The notes beneath the pieces are model-generated. The model saw only the letters and a program-made list of their open reading frames with translations, was not told the origin of the DNA and did no database searches. From assembly GCA_902768665.1 (NCBI GenBank), contig CACXMA010000006.1:62001-126000 (forward strand): 64,000 nt of DNA. The letters run 5' to 3'. A program made the position numbers and the translations under genes. The DNA comes from an uncultured Bacteroidia bacterium. Its GTDB lineage: Bacteria; Bacteroidota; Bacteroidia; Bacteroidales; UBA932. Position 1 is the stretch's first letter, and each line of letters begins with the position of its first letter. Of this stretch, positions 7,111 to 17,699 are shown one piece after another.

Positions 7111-7754
7111 GTAATTACGAATACATCATTGCGAGCCTCCCTTTCCTGACGACGGACTACAAGTACGCCGACGGGACGGGGTTTGACGCCGTGCTGGAGG
7201 AGATCCGCCGGGACTTGTCCGCGAAGGACAATGCCCTCGTGGACTTCCTGCTGCGGGGATTCGACGGTGCTGAGCTGACGCCCGACTTCTATGCCGAAGC
7301 GCTCCGCCACAAATGCCGCTTCCTTCGGGAGTACTTCCGCTTCGACCTCAACCTCCGCAACGCCAAGGTCCGCTATCTCAACCGACAGCTGGGCCGCGCC
7401 GACGACACGGATGTGATGACGGGCATGGGGACGGCGGACGACACGGACCTCGACATCGACCTGCGCCGCTTTTCCGGCGGCGAATTCGACGAGAAGCCGA
7501 AGGTGGAGTTCGTCCTTGTGCAGGAAGACCTGCTGACCCGCGAAAGGGGACTGGACGACATCCTCTGGACCAAGATCGACTCGCTGACGACCTTCCACTA
7601 CTTCGACATCACGGCCGTGCTCGGCTATATCGCGAGGCTCCACATCGTGGACCGCTGGCTCTCGCTCGACGAGGAGGCCGGCCGGGAGCTTTTCCACAAG
7701 CTGGTCAAGCAGGTGAAGGGCACCTACAAGGGCGTCCGGTATGAAGACAAATAA
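7107..7754 (+). CDS. DUF2764 family protein of the V-ATPase operon
   Basis: This 215-residue, mostly helical, acidic protein (MSNYEYIIASLPFL, GYIARLHIVDRWLSLDEEAG) always sits between E and A in Bacteroidetes, spirochaete and chlamydial V-ATPase operons, as far as I recall. It overlaps subunit E by 4 bp. The operon has no recognisable subunit C (the rotor socket) or F, so this protein may replace subunit C. That is inference from gene content; no sequence motif proves it. Confidence 0.85.
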   Translation: MSNYEYIIASLPFLTTDYKYADGTGFDAVLEEIRRDLSAKDNALVDFLLRGFDGAELTPDFYAEALRHKCRFLREYFRFDLNLRNAKVRYLNRQLGRADDTDVMTGMGTADDTDLDIDLRRFSGGEFDEKPKVEFVLVQEDLLTRERGLDDILWTKIDSLTTFHYFDITAVLGYIARLHIVDRWLSLDEEAGRELFHKLVKQVKGTYKGVRYEDK

Positions 7755-7767
7755 TAACAGACACGAT

Positions 7768-9510
7768 ATGAAAACTACAGGAACCGTAACGGGTATCGTC
7801 TCGAACCTCGTGACCGTCAAGGTGGATGGTCCGGTGGCCGAGAACGAAATCTGCTACATCGACCTGGCCGGCGTGAAGATGATGGCGGAAGTCATCAAGG
7901 TCAACGGTGACCTCGCGCAGGTGCAGGTTTTTGAATCGACCCGCGGCCTCAAGGGCGGCGACAAGGTCGAATTCGAAGGCCGGATGCTCGAGGTTACCCT
8001 CGGCCCGGGCCTGCTCTCTGGCGTTTACGACGGCCTCCAGAACGACCTTACCACGATGTCGGACGTCTTCCTCAAGAGAGGGGAGTACACCGACCCGCTC
8101 GACCGCGAGAAGCTGTGGGACTTCACGCCCCTTGCCCAGCCCGGTGACAAGGTCGTCGCCGCGGACTGGCTCGGCGAGGTCAAGGAAGGCTGGCTGCCCC
8201 ACAAGATTATGGTCCCGTTCTCCTTCAAGGGCGAATACACCGTCAAGGAGGTCAAGACCGCCGGGCAGTACAACGTCGATACCGTCATCGCCACCCTCAC
8301 CGGCGCCGAGGGCGAGGACGTCCCCGTCACCATGACCCAGAAATGGCCTGTCAAGGTGGCAATCAAGGGTTACAGGGAAAAACCGCGCCCGAACCGCATC
8401 ATGGAAACGGGCGTTCGCGTCATCGACACGCTGAACCCGATCGCAGAGGGCGGCACCGGCTTCATTCCGGGCCCGTTCGGCTGCGGCAAGACGGTTCTCC
8501 AGCACGCCATCGCCAAGCAGGGCGACGCCGACGTCATCGTCATGGCCGCCTGCGGCGAACGCGCCAACGAGGTCGTGGAGATCTTCACGGAGTTCCCGGA
8601 GCTCATTGACCCGCACACCGGCCGCCACCTGATGGAGCGTACGACCATCATCTGCAATACCTCCAACATGCCCGTGGCCGCCCGTGAGGCCTCCGTCTAC
8701 ACGGCCATGACCATCTGCGAGTACTACCGCGCCATGGGCCTGAAGTGCCTCCTCCTCGCCGACTCGACCTCCCGCTGGGCCCAGGCCCTCCGCGAGATGT
8801 CGAACCGTATGGAAGAGCTTCCGGGCGCCGACGCCTTCCCGGTGGACCTTTCCTCCATCATCTCGAACTTCTACTCCCGTGCGGGCATGGTCGTGCTGAA
8901 CAACGGGCAGACCGGCGCCGTCACCTTCATCGGAACGGTCTCCCCGGCCGGCGGCAACCTCAAGGAACCCGTGACCGAGTCGACCAAGAAGGCCGCCCGC
9001 TGCTTCTACGCCCTCGAGCAGAACCGCGCCGACCAGAAACGCTATCCCGCCGTGGGCCCGCTGGAGTCCTATTCCAAGTACCTCGAGTACCCGGAAATCA
9101 TCGAATACCTCGACAAGACGGTCGAGCCCGGCTGGGTTGCCAAGGTCCTCGCCGCCAAGAATTACGTCCGCCGCGGCAAGGAAGCCGCCGAGCAGATCAA
9201 CATCCTCGGTGACGACGGCGTGCCGATGAGCTACCACATCAACTTCTGGAAGAGCGAGCTGATTGACTTCGTCATCCTCCAGCAGGACGCCTTCGACCCC
9301 GTCGACTCCCTCTGCCCGATCGAACGCCAGCGCTTCATGCTCGACCTCGTTCTGAAAATCTGCGAAAAGGACTTTGAATTCGAAGATTTCGAGGCCTGCC
9401 GCGCCTTCTTCAAGGACCTCATCAACGAGCTTCGCCAGATGAATTACGCACCCTGGCAGAGTGAGAAGTTCCAGCAGTACAACGACTCCGTTCTCAAACG
9501 CATCGCCTAG
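7768..9510 (+). CDS. V-type ATPase catalytic subunit A
   Basis: The 580-residue protein has an N-terminal beta-barrel, the non-homologous region typical of A subunits (about 110-190), and the P-loop GPFGCGKT at 235-242. The catalytic core follows (MAACGERANEVVEIF, DSTSRWAQALREMS). ATP is hydrolysed or made at the A/B interface. The ATG at 7768 is preferred because it begins the conserved MKTTGTVTGIVSN; an in-frame ATG at 7741 lies inside the previous gene. The Cys in the P-loop, where many families have Ser, is common in Bacteroidetes. Confidence 0.95.
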   Translation: MKTTGTVTGIVSNLVTVKVDGPVAENEICYIDLAGVKMMAEVIKVNGDLAQVQVFESTRGLKGGDKVEFEGRMLEVTLGPGLLSGVYDGLQNDLTTMSDVFLKRGEYTDPLDREKLWDFTPLAQPGDKVVAADWLGEVKEGWLPHKIMVPFSFKGEYTVKEVKTAGQYNVDTVIATLTGAEGEDVPVTMTQKWPVKVAIKGYREKPRPNRIMETGVRVIDTLNPIAEGGTGFIPGPFGCGKTVLQHAIAKQGDADVIVMAACGERANEVVEIFTEFPELIDPHTGRHLMERTTIICNTSNMPVAAREASVYTAMTICEYYRAMGLKCLLLADSTSRWAQALREMSNRMEELPGADAFPVDLSSIISNFYSRAGMVVLNNGQTGAVTFIGTVSPAGGNLKEPVTESTKKAARCFYALEQNRADQKRYPAVGPLESYSKYLEYPEIIEYLDKTVEPGWVAKVLAAKNYVRRGKEAAEQINILGDDGVPMSYHINFWKSELIDFVILQQDAFDPVDSLCPIERQRFMLDLVLKICEKDFEFEDFEACRAFFKDLINELRQMNYAPWQSEKFQQYNDSVLKRIA

Positions 9511-9512
9511 CC

Positions 9513-10826
9513 ATGAAAGCATATCAAAGAGTATATACCCGTCTCGAGGGCATCACCAAGGCCACGGTGTCCCTCCGCGCCGCCGGCGTCTCCAACGATG
9601 AGCTCGCCGTCGTGGCCGGCCGCCTCGCGCAGGTGGTCCGCACCAAGGGCGATATCGTGACCCTCCAGGTTTTCTCCGGCACGGAAGGCATCCCGACCGA
9701 CGCAGAAGTCGTTTTCCTCGGCGAGCCGCCGACCCTCAAGGTCTCCGACCAGCTCTCCGGCCGTTTCTTCGACGCCTACGGCCATCCGATCGACGGCGGT
9801 CCCGAAATCGACGGCGAGGAGCGCCAGATCGGCGGTCCGTCCGTCAATCCGTACAAGCGCCGCCAGCCCTCGCAGCTGATTCCGACCGGCATCGCCGGCA
9901 TCGACCTCAACAACACGCTCGTCTCCGGCCAGAAGATTCCTTTCTTCGCCGACCCGGACCAGCCCTACAACCAGGTGATGGCCGACGTCGCCCTCCGCGC
10001 CGACGTCGACAAGATCATCCTCGGCGGCATGGGCCTGTCGAACGACGACTACCTCTTCTTCCGCCACAGCTTTGAAGCGGCCGGCGCCCTCGACAAGATC
10101 ATCTGCTTCATCAATACGACCGAGAACCCGCCGGTGGAGCGCCTCCTTATCCCGGACATGGCCCTGACCGCTGCGGAGTATTTCGCCGTCGACAAGAACG
10201 AGAAGGTGCTGGTGCTGCTGACCGACATGACCCTGTATGCCGACGCCCTGTCCATCGTCTCGAACCGTATGGACCAGATCCCGTCGAAGGACTCCATGCC
10301 GGGCTCGCTCTACTCCGACCTCGCCAAGATCTACGAGAAGGCCGTGCAGCTCCCGACCGACGGTTCCATCACCATCATCGCGGTGACGACGCTCAACGAC
10401 GGTGACATCACCCACGCCATCCCGGACAACACGGGCTATATCACGGAGGGTCAGCTGTTTCTGCGTGCCGATTCCGATTCCGGCAAGGTCATCATCGACC
10501 CGTTCCGCAGCCTGTCCCGACTCAAACAGCTCGTCCAGGGCAAGAAGACCCGCGAGGACCACAGCCAGGTCATGAACGCCTCGGTCCGCCTCTATGCCGA
10601 CGCGCAGAACGCCAAGACCAAGCTCGAGAACGGCTTCGACCTGAGCGACTACGACCTCCGCTGCCTCGCCTACGCGAAAGAATATGCGACGCGTCTTCTC
10701 GCCATCGACGTCAACATCTCCATCACCGAGATGCTTGACACCGCCTGGGAGCTCTTCGCAAAGCACTTCAGCCCGGCCGAGACCGGTATCAAACAAGCCC
10801 TCGTCGATAAATACTGGGTGAAATAA
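9513..10826 (+). CDS. V-type ATPase subunit B
   Basis: The 437-residue protein is the regulatory head subunit that alternates with A. Conserved features are IDLNNTLVSGQKIPFF, where A has its P-loop, ALTAAEYFAV, VLLTDMTLYADALSIVSNRM and GSITIIAVTTLNDGDITHAI. The family length is 430-460. It starts 2 bp after subunit A and ends in a TAATG overlap with subunit D, as expected for coupled translation of complex partners. Confidence 0.95.
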   Translation: MKAYQRVYTRLEGITKATVSLRAAGVSNDELAVVAGRLAQVVRTKGDIVTLQVFSGTEGIPTDAEVVFLGEPPTLKVSDQLSGRFFDAYGHPIDGGPEIDGEERQIGGPSVNPYKRRQPSQLIPTGIAGIDLNNTLVSGQKIPFFADPDQPYNQVMADVALRADVDKIILGGMGLSNDDYLFFRHSFEAAGALDKIICFINTTENPPVERLLIPDMALTAAEYFAVDKNEKVLVLLTDMTLYADALSIVSNRMDQIPSKDSMPGSLYSDLAKIYEKAVQLPTDGSITIIAVTTLNDGDITHAIPDNTGYITEGQLFLRADSDSGKVIIDPFRSLSRLKQLVQGKKTREDHSQVMNASVRLYADAQNAKTKLENGFDLSDYDLRCLAYAKEYATRLLAIDVNISITEMLDTAWELFAKHFSPAETGIKQALVDKYWVK

Positions 10827-11433
10827 TGGCAGTAAAATTCCAATACAATAAAACCTCGCTCAACGAACTTGGCAAGCAGCTCAAGGTCCGTCAGCGCGCC
10901 CTCCCGACGCTTCAGAACAAGGAGAGCGCCCTGCGCCTGGAGGTCCGTAAGGCCAAGGACGAGAGCGAACGTCTTGTTGCCGACTTGGAAGCCGCCCTCC
11001 AGCGTTATGATTACCTCGCCGCCCTCTGGAACGAGTTCGAGCCCGGTCTGATCGCCATCACCGACGTCGAGCTCTACACCAAAAAGGTCGCGGGCGTGAA
11101 GACCCCCGCCCTTGGGGAAATCCAGTACGAGATCCGTCCGTTCAACGCCTTCGTCAAGCCGGCCTGGTTCGCCGACGGCGTCGCCATCCTCAAGGAACTC
11201 TCCCGTCTCGGCATCGAGTCGGAAGTCTATCAGGAGAAGGCCCGGATCCTCGATTACCAGCGGAAGAAGACCACGCAGAAGGTCAATCTCTACGAAAAGG
11301 TCCAGATCCCGGGGTATCAGGAAGCGATCCGCAAGATCAAACGCTACATGGAGGATGAGGAGAACCTCTCCAAGGCCTCGTCCAAGATCGTCAAGAGCCG
11401 CCATGCGGCAGAGGAAGAGGAGGCCTCCGCGGT

Positions 11434-11437
<4 letters not shown>
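10826..11437 (+). CDS. V-type ATPase subunit D (central rotor shaft)
   Basis: The 203-residue protein has long N- and C-terminal helices forming the antiparallel coiled coil of the rotor, with the conserved start VKFQYNKTSLNELGKQLKVR and a C-terminal RKKTTQKVNLYEKVQIPGYQ. It turns inside the A3B3 head and transmits torque to the K ring. It overlaps subunit I by 4 bp (ATGA). No gene for subunit F, which normally packs against D, is found in this operon. Confidence 0.93.
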
Positions 11438-13664
<2,227 letters not shown>

Positions 13665-13674
13665 TCCCCGAGCC

Positions 13675-15165
13675 ATGCTGCCGCTGTCCGTCTTTTCCAT
13701 CAATCTACTCTCCAGCAACATGCTGCTTCTGTCGGCGTTGCTGATTATCGCTGCGGTCCTGGTCGCCAAACTGGGAGCGCGGCTGGGGGCGCCGGCCCTG
13801 CTGCTTTTCATCGGCATAGGCCTGCTTGCCGGAGAGGACGGTATCGGCATCCGCTTTGAGAATTACGCCCTGGGGGAGAACCTGGGTCATTTTGCGATGA
13901 CCATCATCCTCTTTACCGGTGGTCTGGAAACTTCCTTCAAGGAAATCCGGCCGGTACTGAGGCAGGGTATTCTCCTTTCGACCGTCGGGGTGTTCCTGAT
14001 GGTCACCCTGACGGCGCTGATGCTCTACTATCTGGCACAGCCCCTGGTCGGGGCGGCCGCGGGCATCCTGCCCTGCATCCTGCTGGCGACCATCATGTCT
14101 TCCACCGACTCGACCTCGGTCTTCTCCGTCCTACGGGACCGCAAGCTCCGCCTGCGCGAGAATCTGGGCCCGATGCTGGAAATGGAGTCCGTCGGCAACG
14201 ACCCGATCGCCATGATGCTGACCGTCCTGCTGGTGGAACTCATTCCGCTGGAGCAGGCCGGTGAGATGGGGAACTGGGCACTGGTCGGACGCGGAGCGGG
14301 CCTCTTCGTGATGCAGCTGAGCATCGGTCTGGCTTTCGGCTTCCTGCTCGGCTACGGCTCGGCCTGGCTGCTGAGCAAGCTCCGTCTGCCCAACAGCTCG
14401 CTCTACTCGATTTTCATCCTGAGCCTGGGCCTCCTGGCGAGCGGCCTGACCAGCTTCTGCAGCGGCAACGGCCTTCTGGCGGCTTATATTACCGCCCTTT
14501 TCATCGGCAACAAGGCGGAGCTCCCGTACAAGCGGGATATCATCCATTTCTTCACAGGCATTTCCTGGCTGATGCAGCTGGTGATGTTCCTCATGCTCGG
14601 TCTGCTGGCCCGGCCGTCGGAAATGTCCGGAGTCTTCGGTCCTGCCGCCCTGATAGCCCTGATCATGATTTTCGTGACGCGGCCGCTGAGCGTATTCCTT
14701 ACCCTGCTGCCCTTCCGTCACATGTCTTTCCGCGCCAGGGCCTATATTTCATGGGTCGGCCTCAAGGGGGCCGGTCCCATCCTCTTCGCCCTCTATCCGG
14801 TCGTGGAGGGAATGCAGGGCGCCTCGCTGGTGTTCAATGTCGTGTTCTGTGTCACCCTCATCTCGCTGGTGGTCCAGGGCATGACGCTGACCCCGATGGC
14901 CCGCTGGCTGAAACTGGCCTATGACGAGGATCCGGAGGTGGAGACCTTCGGGATGGATATGCCCGAAGAGATGGGCATGCTCCGGGACCATGTCGTCGGC
15001 GAGGAAGAACTCACCGGCGGCGGTACCCTTCGGGATCTGCATCTGCCCCACGGCATCCGTGTGGTGATGGTGCGCCGCGACGGAAAGTATCTCGTGCCGC
15101 ACGGAAGCATGGTCCTGCACAAAGGGGATCACCTGATAATAGTTATGGGAGAATCAGACGACTAA
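13675..15165 (+). CDS. K+/H+ antiporter, CPA1 type with C-terminal RCK domain
   Basis: The 496-residue protein has about 12-13 membrane helices typical of Na+/H+ and K+/H+ exchangers of the NhaP2/CvrA group. It carries SSTDSTSVFSVLRDRKLRL and SVGNDPIAMMLTVLLVEL, with the conserved Asp of the transport site. A cytoplasmic TrkA-C/RCK_C domain (about 425-496; GIRVVMVRRDGKYLVPHGS) should regulate it. The start could be 13675 or the internal Met at 13714. It follows subunit K by 10 bp and precedes the relA-like gene by 6 bp, which places ion homeostasis beside the ATPase and the alarmone genes. Confidence 0.9.
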   Translation: MLPLSVFSINLLSSNMLLLSALLIIAAVLVAKLGARLGAPALLLFIGIGLLAGEDGIGIRFENYALGENLGHFAMTIILFTGGLETSFKEIRPVLRQGILLSTVGVFLMVTLTALMLYYLAQPLVGAAAGILPCILLATIMSSTDSTSVFSVLRDRKLRLRENLGPMLEMESVGNDPIAMMLTVLLVELIPLEQAGEMGNWALVGRGAGLFVMQLSIGLAFGFLLGYGSAWLLSKLRLPNSSLYSIFILSLGLLASGLTSFCSGNGLLAAYITALFIGNKAELPYKRDIIHFFTGISWLMQLVMFLMLGLLARPSEMSGVFGPAALIALIMIFVTRPLSVFLTLLPFRHMSFRARAYISWVGLKGAGPILFALYPVVEGMQGASLVFNVVFCVTLISLVVQGMTLTPMARWLKLAYDEDPEVETFGMDMPEEMGMLRDHVVGEEELTGGGTLRDLHLPHGIRVVMVRRDGKYLVPHGSMVLHKGDHLIIVMGESDD

Positions 15166-15171
15166 ACGCTT

Positions 15172-16275
15172 ATGTCAAACAGCCATCCAATCCAACTGGA
15201 CCCGCACGGCGAGGCCATCCTGGAGCAATACCGCTCCCTGCTTCCCGTCTTCAAGAAGATGGAGGAAGTCATTCCGGACAGGATCCGGGGCTTTTTCGAT
15301 GAGGCCGGCATTGTTGTTGCCGCGCTGGAGCACCGCGTCAAGGAGGAGAACTCCCTGGCGGGCAAGCTCGAGCTCAAAGGCGCCAAGTACAAGGACCTGT
15401 TCGACATCACGGACATCCTCGGCCTTCGCGTCATCACCTTCTACATCGACGACGTGGATAAGGTGGCTTCGGTCATCGAACGCCTCTTCGAAATCGACTG
15501 GGAGAATTCCGTCGACAAGCGAAAACTCCACGAAATCGACAGCTTCGGCTACCTTTCCCTCCACTATGTCTGCCGGATTCCGGAGTCCTCCTATTTTGAC
15601 CCCGAGCATCCGGAACTCAACCGCATCCGCTTTGAGGTCCAGATGCGGACCATCCTGCAGCACGCCTGGGCCAACATGAACCACGACACCGGCTACAAGA
15701 GCGGCGTCGAGGTGCCGCGGGAATACCTCCGCAACCTCAGCCGCCTCGCCGGCGTGCTGGAGCTTGCCGACGAGCAGTTCAGCCGCATCCGCACCGAGCT
15801 GACGGACTACCGCCGCCGGGTGCAGGCCCTCGTCGCTTCCGGCAAGCTCGGGGAAGTGCCGCTGGACGGCGATACTTTCCGGAGCTATCTGGAACTCAAT
15901 CCTTTCCAGGCGCTGAACCGCAAGATCGCCGCCGTCAACCAGGCGGAGATCCAGCCGGTATCCCTGATGAATTTCCTGTCCGTGTTCAAGGCGATGGGCT
16001 GCAAGACCCTTGGCGACGTGAGCAACCTCATCCGCGACTACGGCGAGGCCGCCTACCAGATCGCCTGCTACCAGATCGGCCTGACGGATCTCGACATCAT
16101 CTCCTCCTCTCTGGGCCCGCAGGATCTTTGCATTGCCTTCATCCTCAAAAACGGCGGAGGAAGGGCCGGCGTCCGCATGCTCTTCGACGCGCTCAACGGG
16201 CCTTCCGAAAGCAACGAATCCATCGCCGAGATGCTGGTGGAGCAGGCCTCGGACTTACCTTTCATGAACCAGTGA
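15172..16275 (+). CDS. RelA/SpoT-type (p)ppGpp synthetase, hydrolase domain absent
   Basis: In the 367-residue protein, residues about 40-215 form the synthetase fold: HRVKEENSLAGKLELKG (basic nucleotide-binding region), DITDILGLRVITFY, DSFGYLSLHYV, and EVQMRTILQHAWANMNHD. There is no HD hydrolase domain and no TGS/ACT region. Instead about 150 residues of helical C-terminus follow (YRRRVQALV, NRKIAAVNQAEIQPVSLMNFL). It should make (p)ppGpp from GTP/GDP and ATP. The hydrolase appears as the next gene, 4 bp away. Confidence 0.88.
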   Translation: MSNSHPIQLDPHGEAILEQYRSLLPVFKKMEEVIPDRIRGFFDEAGIVVAALEHRVKEENSLAGKLELKGAKYKDLFDITDILGLRVITFYIDDVDKVASVIERLFEIDWENSVDKRKLHEIDSFGYLSLHYVCRIPESSYFDPEHPELNRIRFEVQMRTILQHAWANMNHDTGYKSGVEVPREYLRNLSRLAGVLELADEQFSRIRTELTDYRRRVQALVASGKLGEVPLDGDTFRSYLELNPFQALNRKIAAVNQAEIQPVSLMNFLSVFKAMGCKTLGDVSNLIRDYGEAAYQIACYQIGLTDLDIISSSLGPQDLCIAFILKNGGGRAGVRMLFDALNGPSESNESIAEMLVEQASDLPFMNQ

Positions 16276-16279
16276 CACC

Positions 16280-16858
16280 ATGGCAAACAAACCCCTCAAC
16301 ACCGACCTGCTGGACCGCGCCATCATCTTCGCCGTCCGCGCCCACGCCGGCACCGAGCGCCGGGGCAAGGGCTTCCCTTATATTGTCCACCCGATGGAGG
16401 CGGTCGAGATCGTCTCCACGATAACCGCCGACCAGGAGCTCCTTGCCGCCGCTGCCCTTCACGATACCGTCGAGGACACGGATGTGACCGTCGAGGACAT
16501 CCGCGCCGCTTTCGGGGACCACATCGCCTCGCTCGTCGCCGCGGAGAGCGACGAATTAACCGAGGGCGTCAGCGAGGAGGACAGCTGGCATGCCCGCAAG
16601 AAAGCGGCCATCGACCGCCTGGCAAAGGCTTCCCGGGAGGCCAAAATCGTGGCCCTCGGCGACAAGCTGTCCAACATGCGCGCCATTGCCCGGGACTATT
16701 CCGTCAAGGGTGACGAGCTCTGGAACCTCTTCCACGCCAAGGACCCGGCGGACCACGCCTGGCACTACCGCGGCCTTCTGGAATCCCTCCGCGAGCTGGA
16801 GGATACGTTCGCTTTCCGCGAATTCGAAACGCTGATTCAGCAAGTATTTGGAAAATAA
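16280..16858 (+). CDS. HD-domain (p)ppGpp hydrolase, Mesh1/SpoT-N type
   Basis: The 192-residue protein carries the metal-binding HD motifs in the order found in SpoT hydrolase domains: HAGTERRGKGFPYIVHPMEA (His), AALHDTVEDTDVTVEDI (His-Asp plus ED), and REAKIVALGDKLSNMRAI (Asp and Asn). It should remove the pyrophosphate from (p)ppGpp. Its position directly after a hydrolase-less synthetase suggests that a bifunctional Rel has been split into two proteins, or that the two were recruited as a pair. Confidence 0.88.
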   Translation: MANKPLNTDLLDRAIIFAVRAHAGTERRGKGFPYIVHPMEAVEIVSTITADQELLAAAALHDTVEDTDVTVEDIRAAFGDHIASLVAAESDELTEGVSEEDSWHARKKAAIDRLAKASREAKIVALGDKLSNMRAIARDYSVKGDELWNLFHAKDPADHAWHYRGLLESLRELEDTFAFREFETLIQQVFGK

Positions 16859-16862
16859 AAAT

Positions 16863-17696
16863 ATGGAACCGATCCGCATCAACCTCAACGATTACGTCCT
16901 TTCCGGCGGCGGCGCCAACGGAGAGAGCTACGACCACAAGACCGATCCCTCGGTGATGCTTAAGCTCTATTTTCCGGGAAAGATCCAGCAGCCGCTGGAC
17001 GAGATGCTCCTCGCCCGGAAAGTCTATGATCTCGGCATTCCGACGCCCGAGCCGGGCGAATATGTCGTCACGGAAGACGGCCGTTACGGCATCCGCTTCC
17101 ACCGCATCCTCGGCAAGAAATCCTACTCCCGGGCGACGGCCGACGAGCCGGAAAAGATCGGACAGTTCGCCGCCGAGTTTGCCGGGATGTGCCTCCAGCT
17201 GCATGCGATTCATCTCGACACGACCCGGTTCGAGAACGTGAAGGACCGCTACTACCGCCTGCTGGCGGAGAATCCTTTCTTCACCGCTGCCGAGAAGGAC
17301 AGGATCGGCCGTTTCATCGCCGATGTCCCGGACGAGGATACCGCCATCCATGGCGATCTGCAGTACAGCAACGGCATTTTCGTTGGCGACAAGCGCTATT
17401 TCATCGATCTCGGCGACTTCTGCTACGGGAACCACCTGTTCGATGTCGCCATGGTCTATCTCTGCACCTGCCTCAGCGACGAAGCCTTCATCCGCGAGAC
17501 CTTCCACATGCCGAAGTCCCTTGCTATCGAATTCTGGCGGCAGTTCGTGCCGGTGTATTTCGGCGCCGACCGCCCGCTGAAGGACGTCGAGGAGGAAATC
17601 CGTCCCTTCGCGGGCCTTAAGACCCTGATTGTCGAGCGCGACACCCGCCGGCCCATGCCCGAGTTCCGCGCCGCCCTAAAAACCGTTCTGCAATAG
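16863..17696 (+). CDS. Aminoglycoside-phosphotransferase-like kinase
   Basis: The 277-residue protein has the APH/choline-kinase fold. Visible are a Gly-rich start (SGGGANGES), the catalytic loop HGDLQYSNG (HxDxxxxN) and the metal-binding FIDLGDFCYG (DxD). Similar proteins are annotated TIGR02172 in anaerobes, probably small-molecule or sugar kinases rather than resistance enzymes. The ATG at 16863 begins 4 bp after the HD gene and gives the conserved EPIRINLNDYV; an upstream in-frame ATG (16848) would overlap that gene. The substrate is unknown. The position in the stress-signalling cluster is the only functional hint. Confidence 0.8.
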   Translation: MEPIRINLNDYVLSGGGANGESYDHKTDPSVMLKLYFPGKIQQPLDEMLLARKVYDLGIPTPEPGEYVVTEDGRYGIRFHRILGKKSYSRATADEPEKIGQFAAEFAGMCLQLHAIHLDTTRFENVKDRYYRLLAENPFFTAAEKDRIGRFIADVPDEDTAIHGDLQYSNGIFVGDKRYFIDLGDFCYGNHLFDVAMVYLCTCLSDEAFIRETFHMPKSLAIEFWRQFVPVYFGADRPLKDVEEEIRPFAGLKTLIVERDTRRPMPEFRAALKTVLQ

Positions 17697-17699
17697 CTT

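Noticed and set aside
16863-17696. Aminoglycoside-resistance gene
   Set aside because: It has the APH-type kinase fold but lies in a housekeeping stress cluster with native base composition; the fold is shared by many small-molecule kinases.
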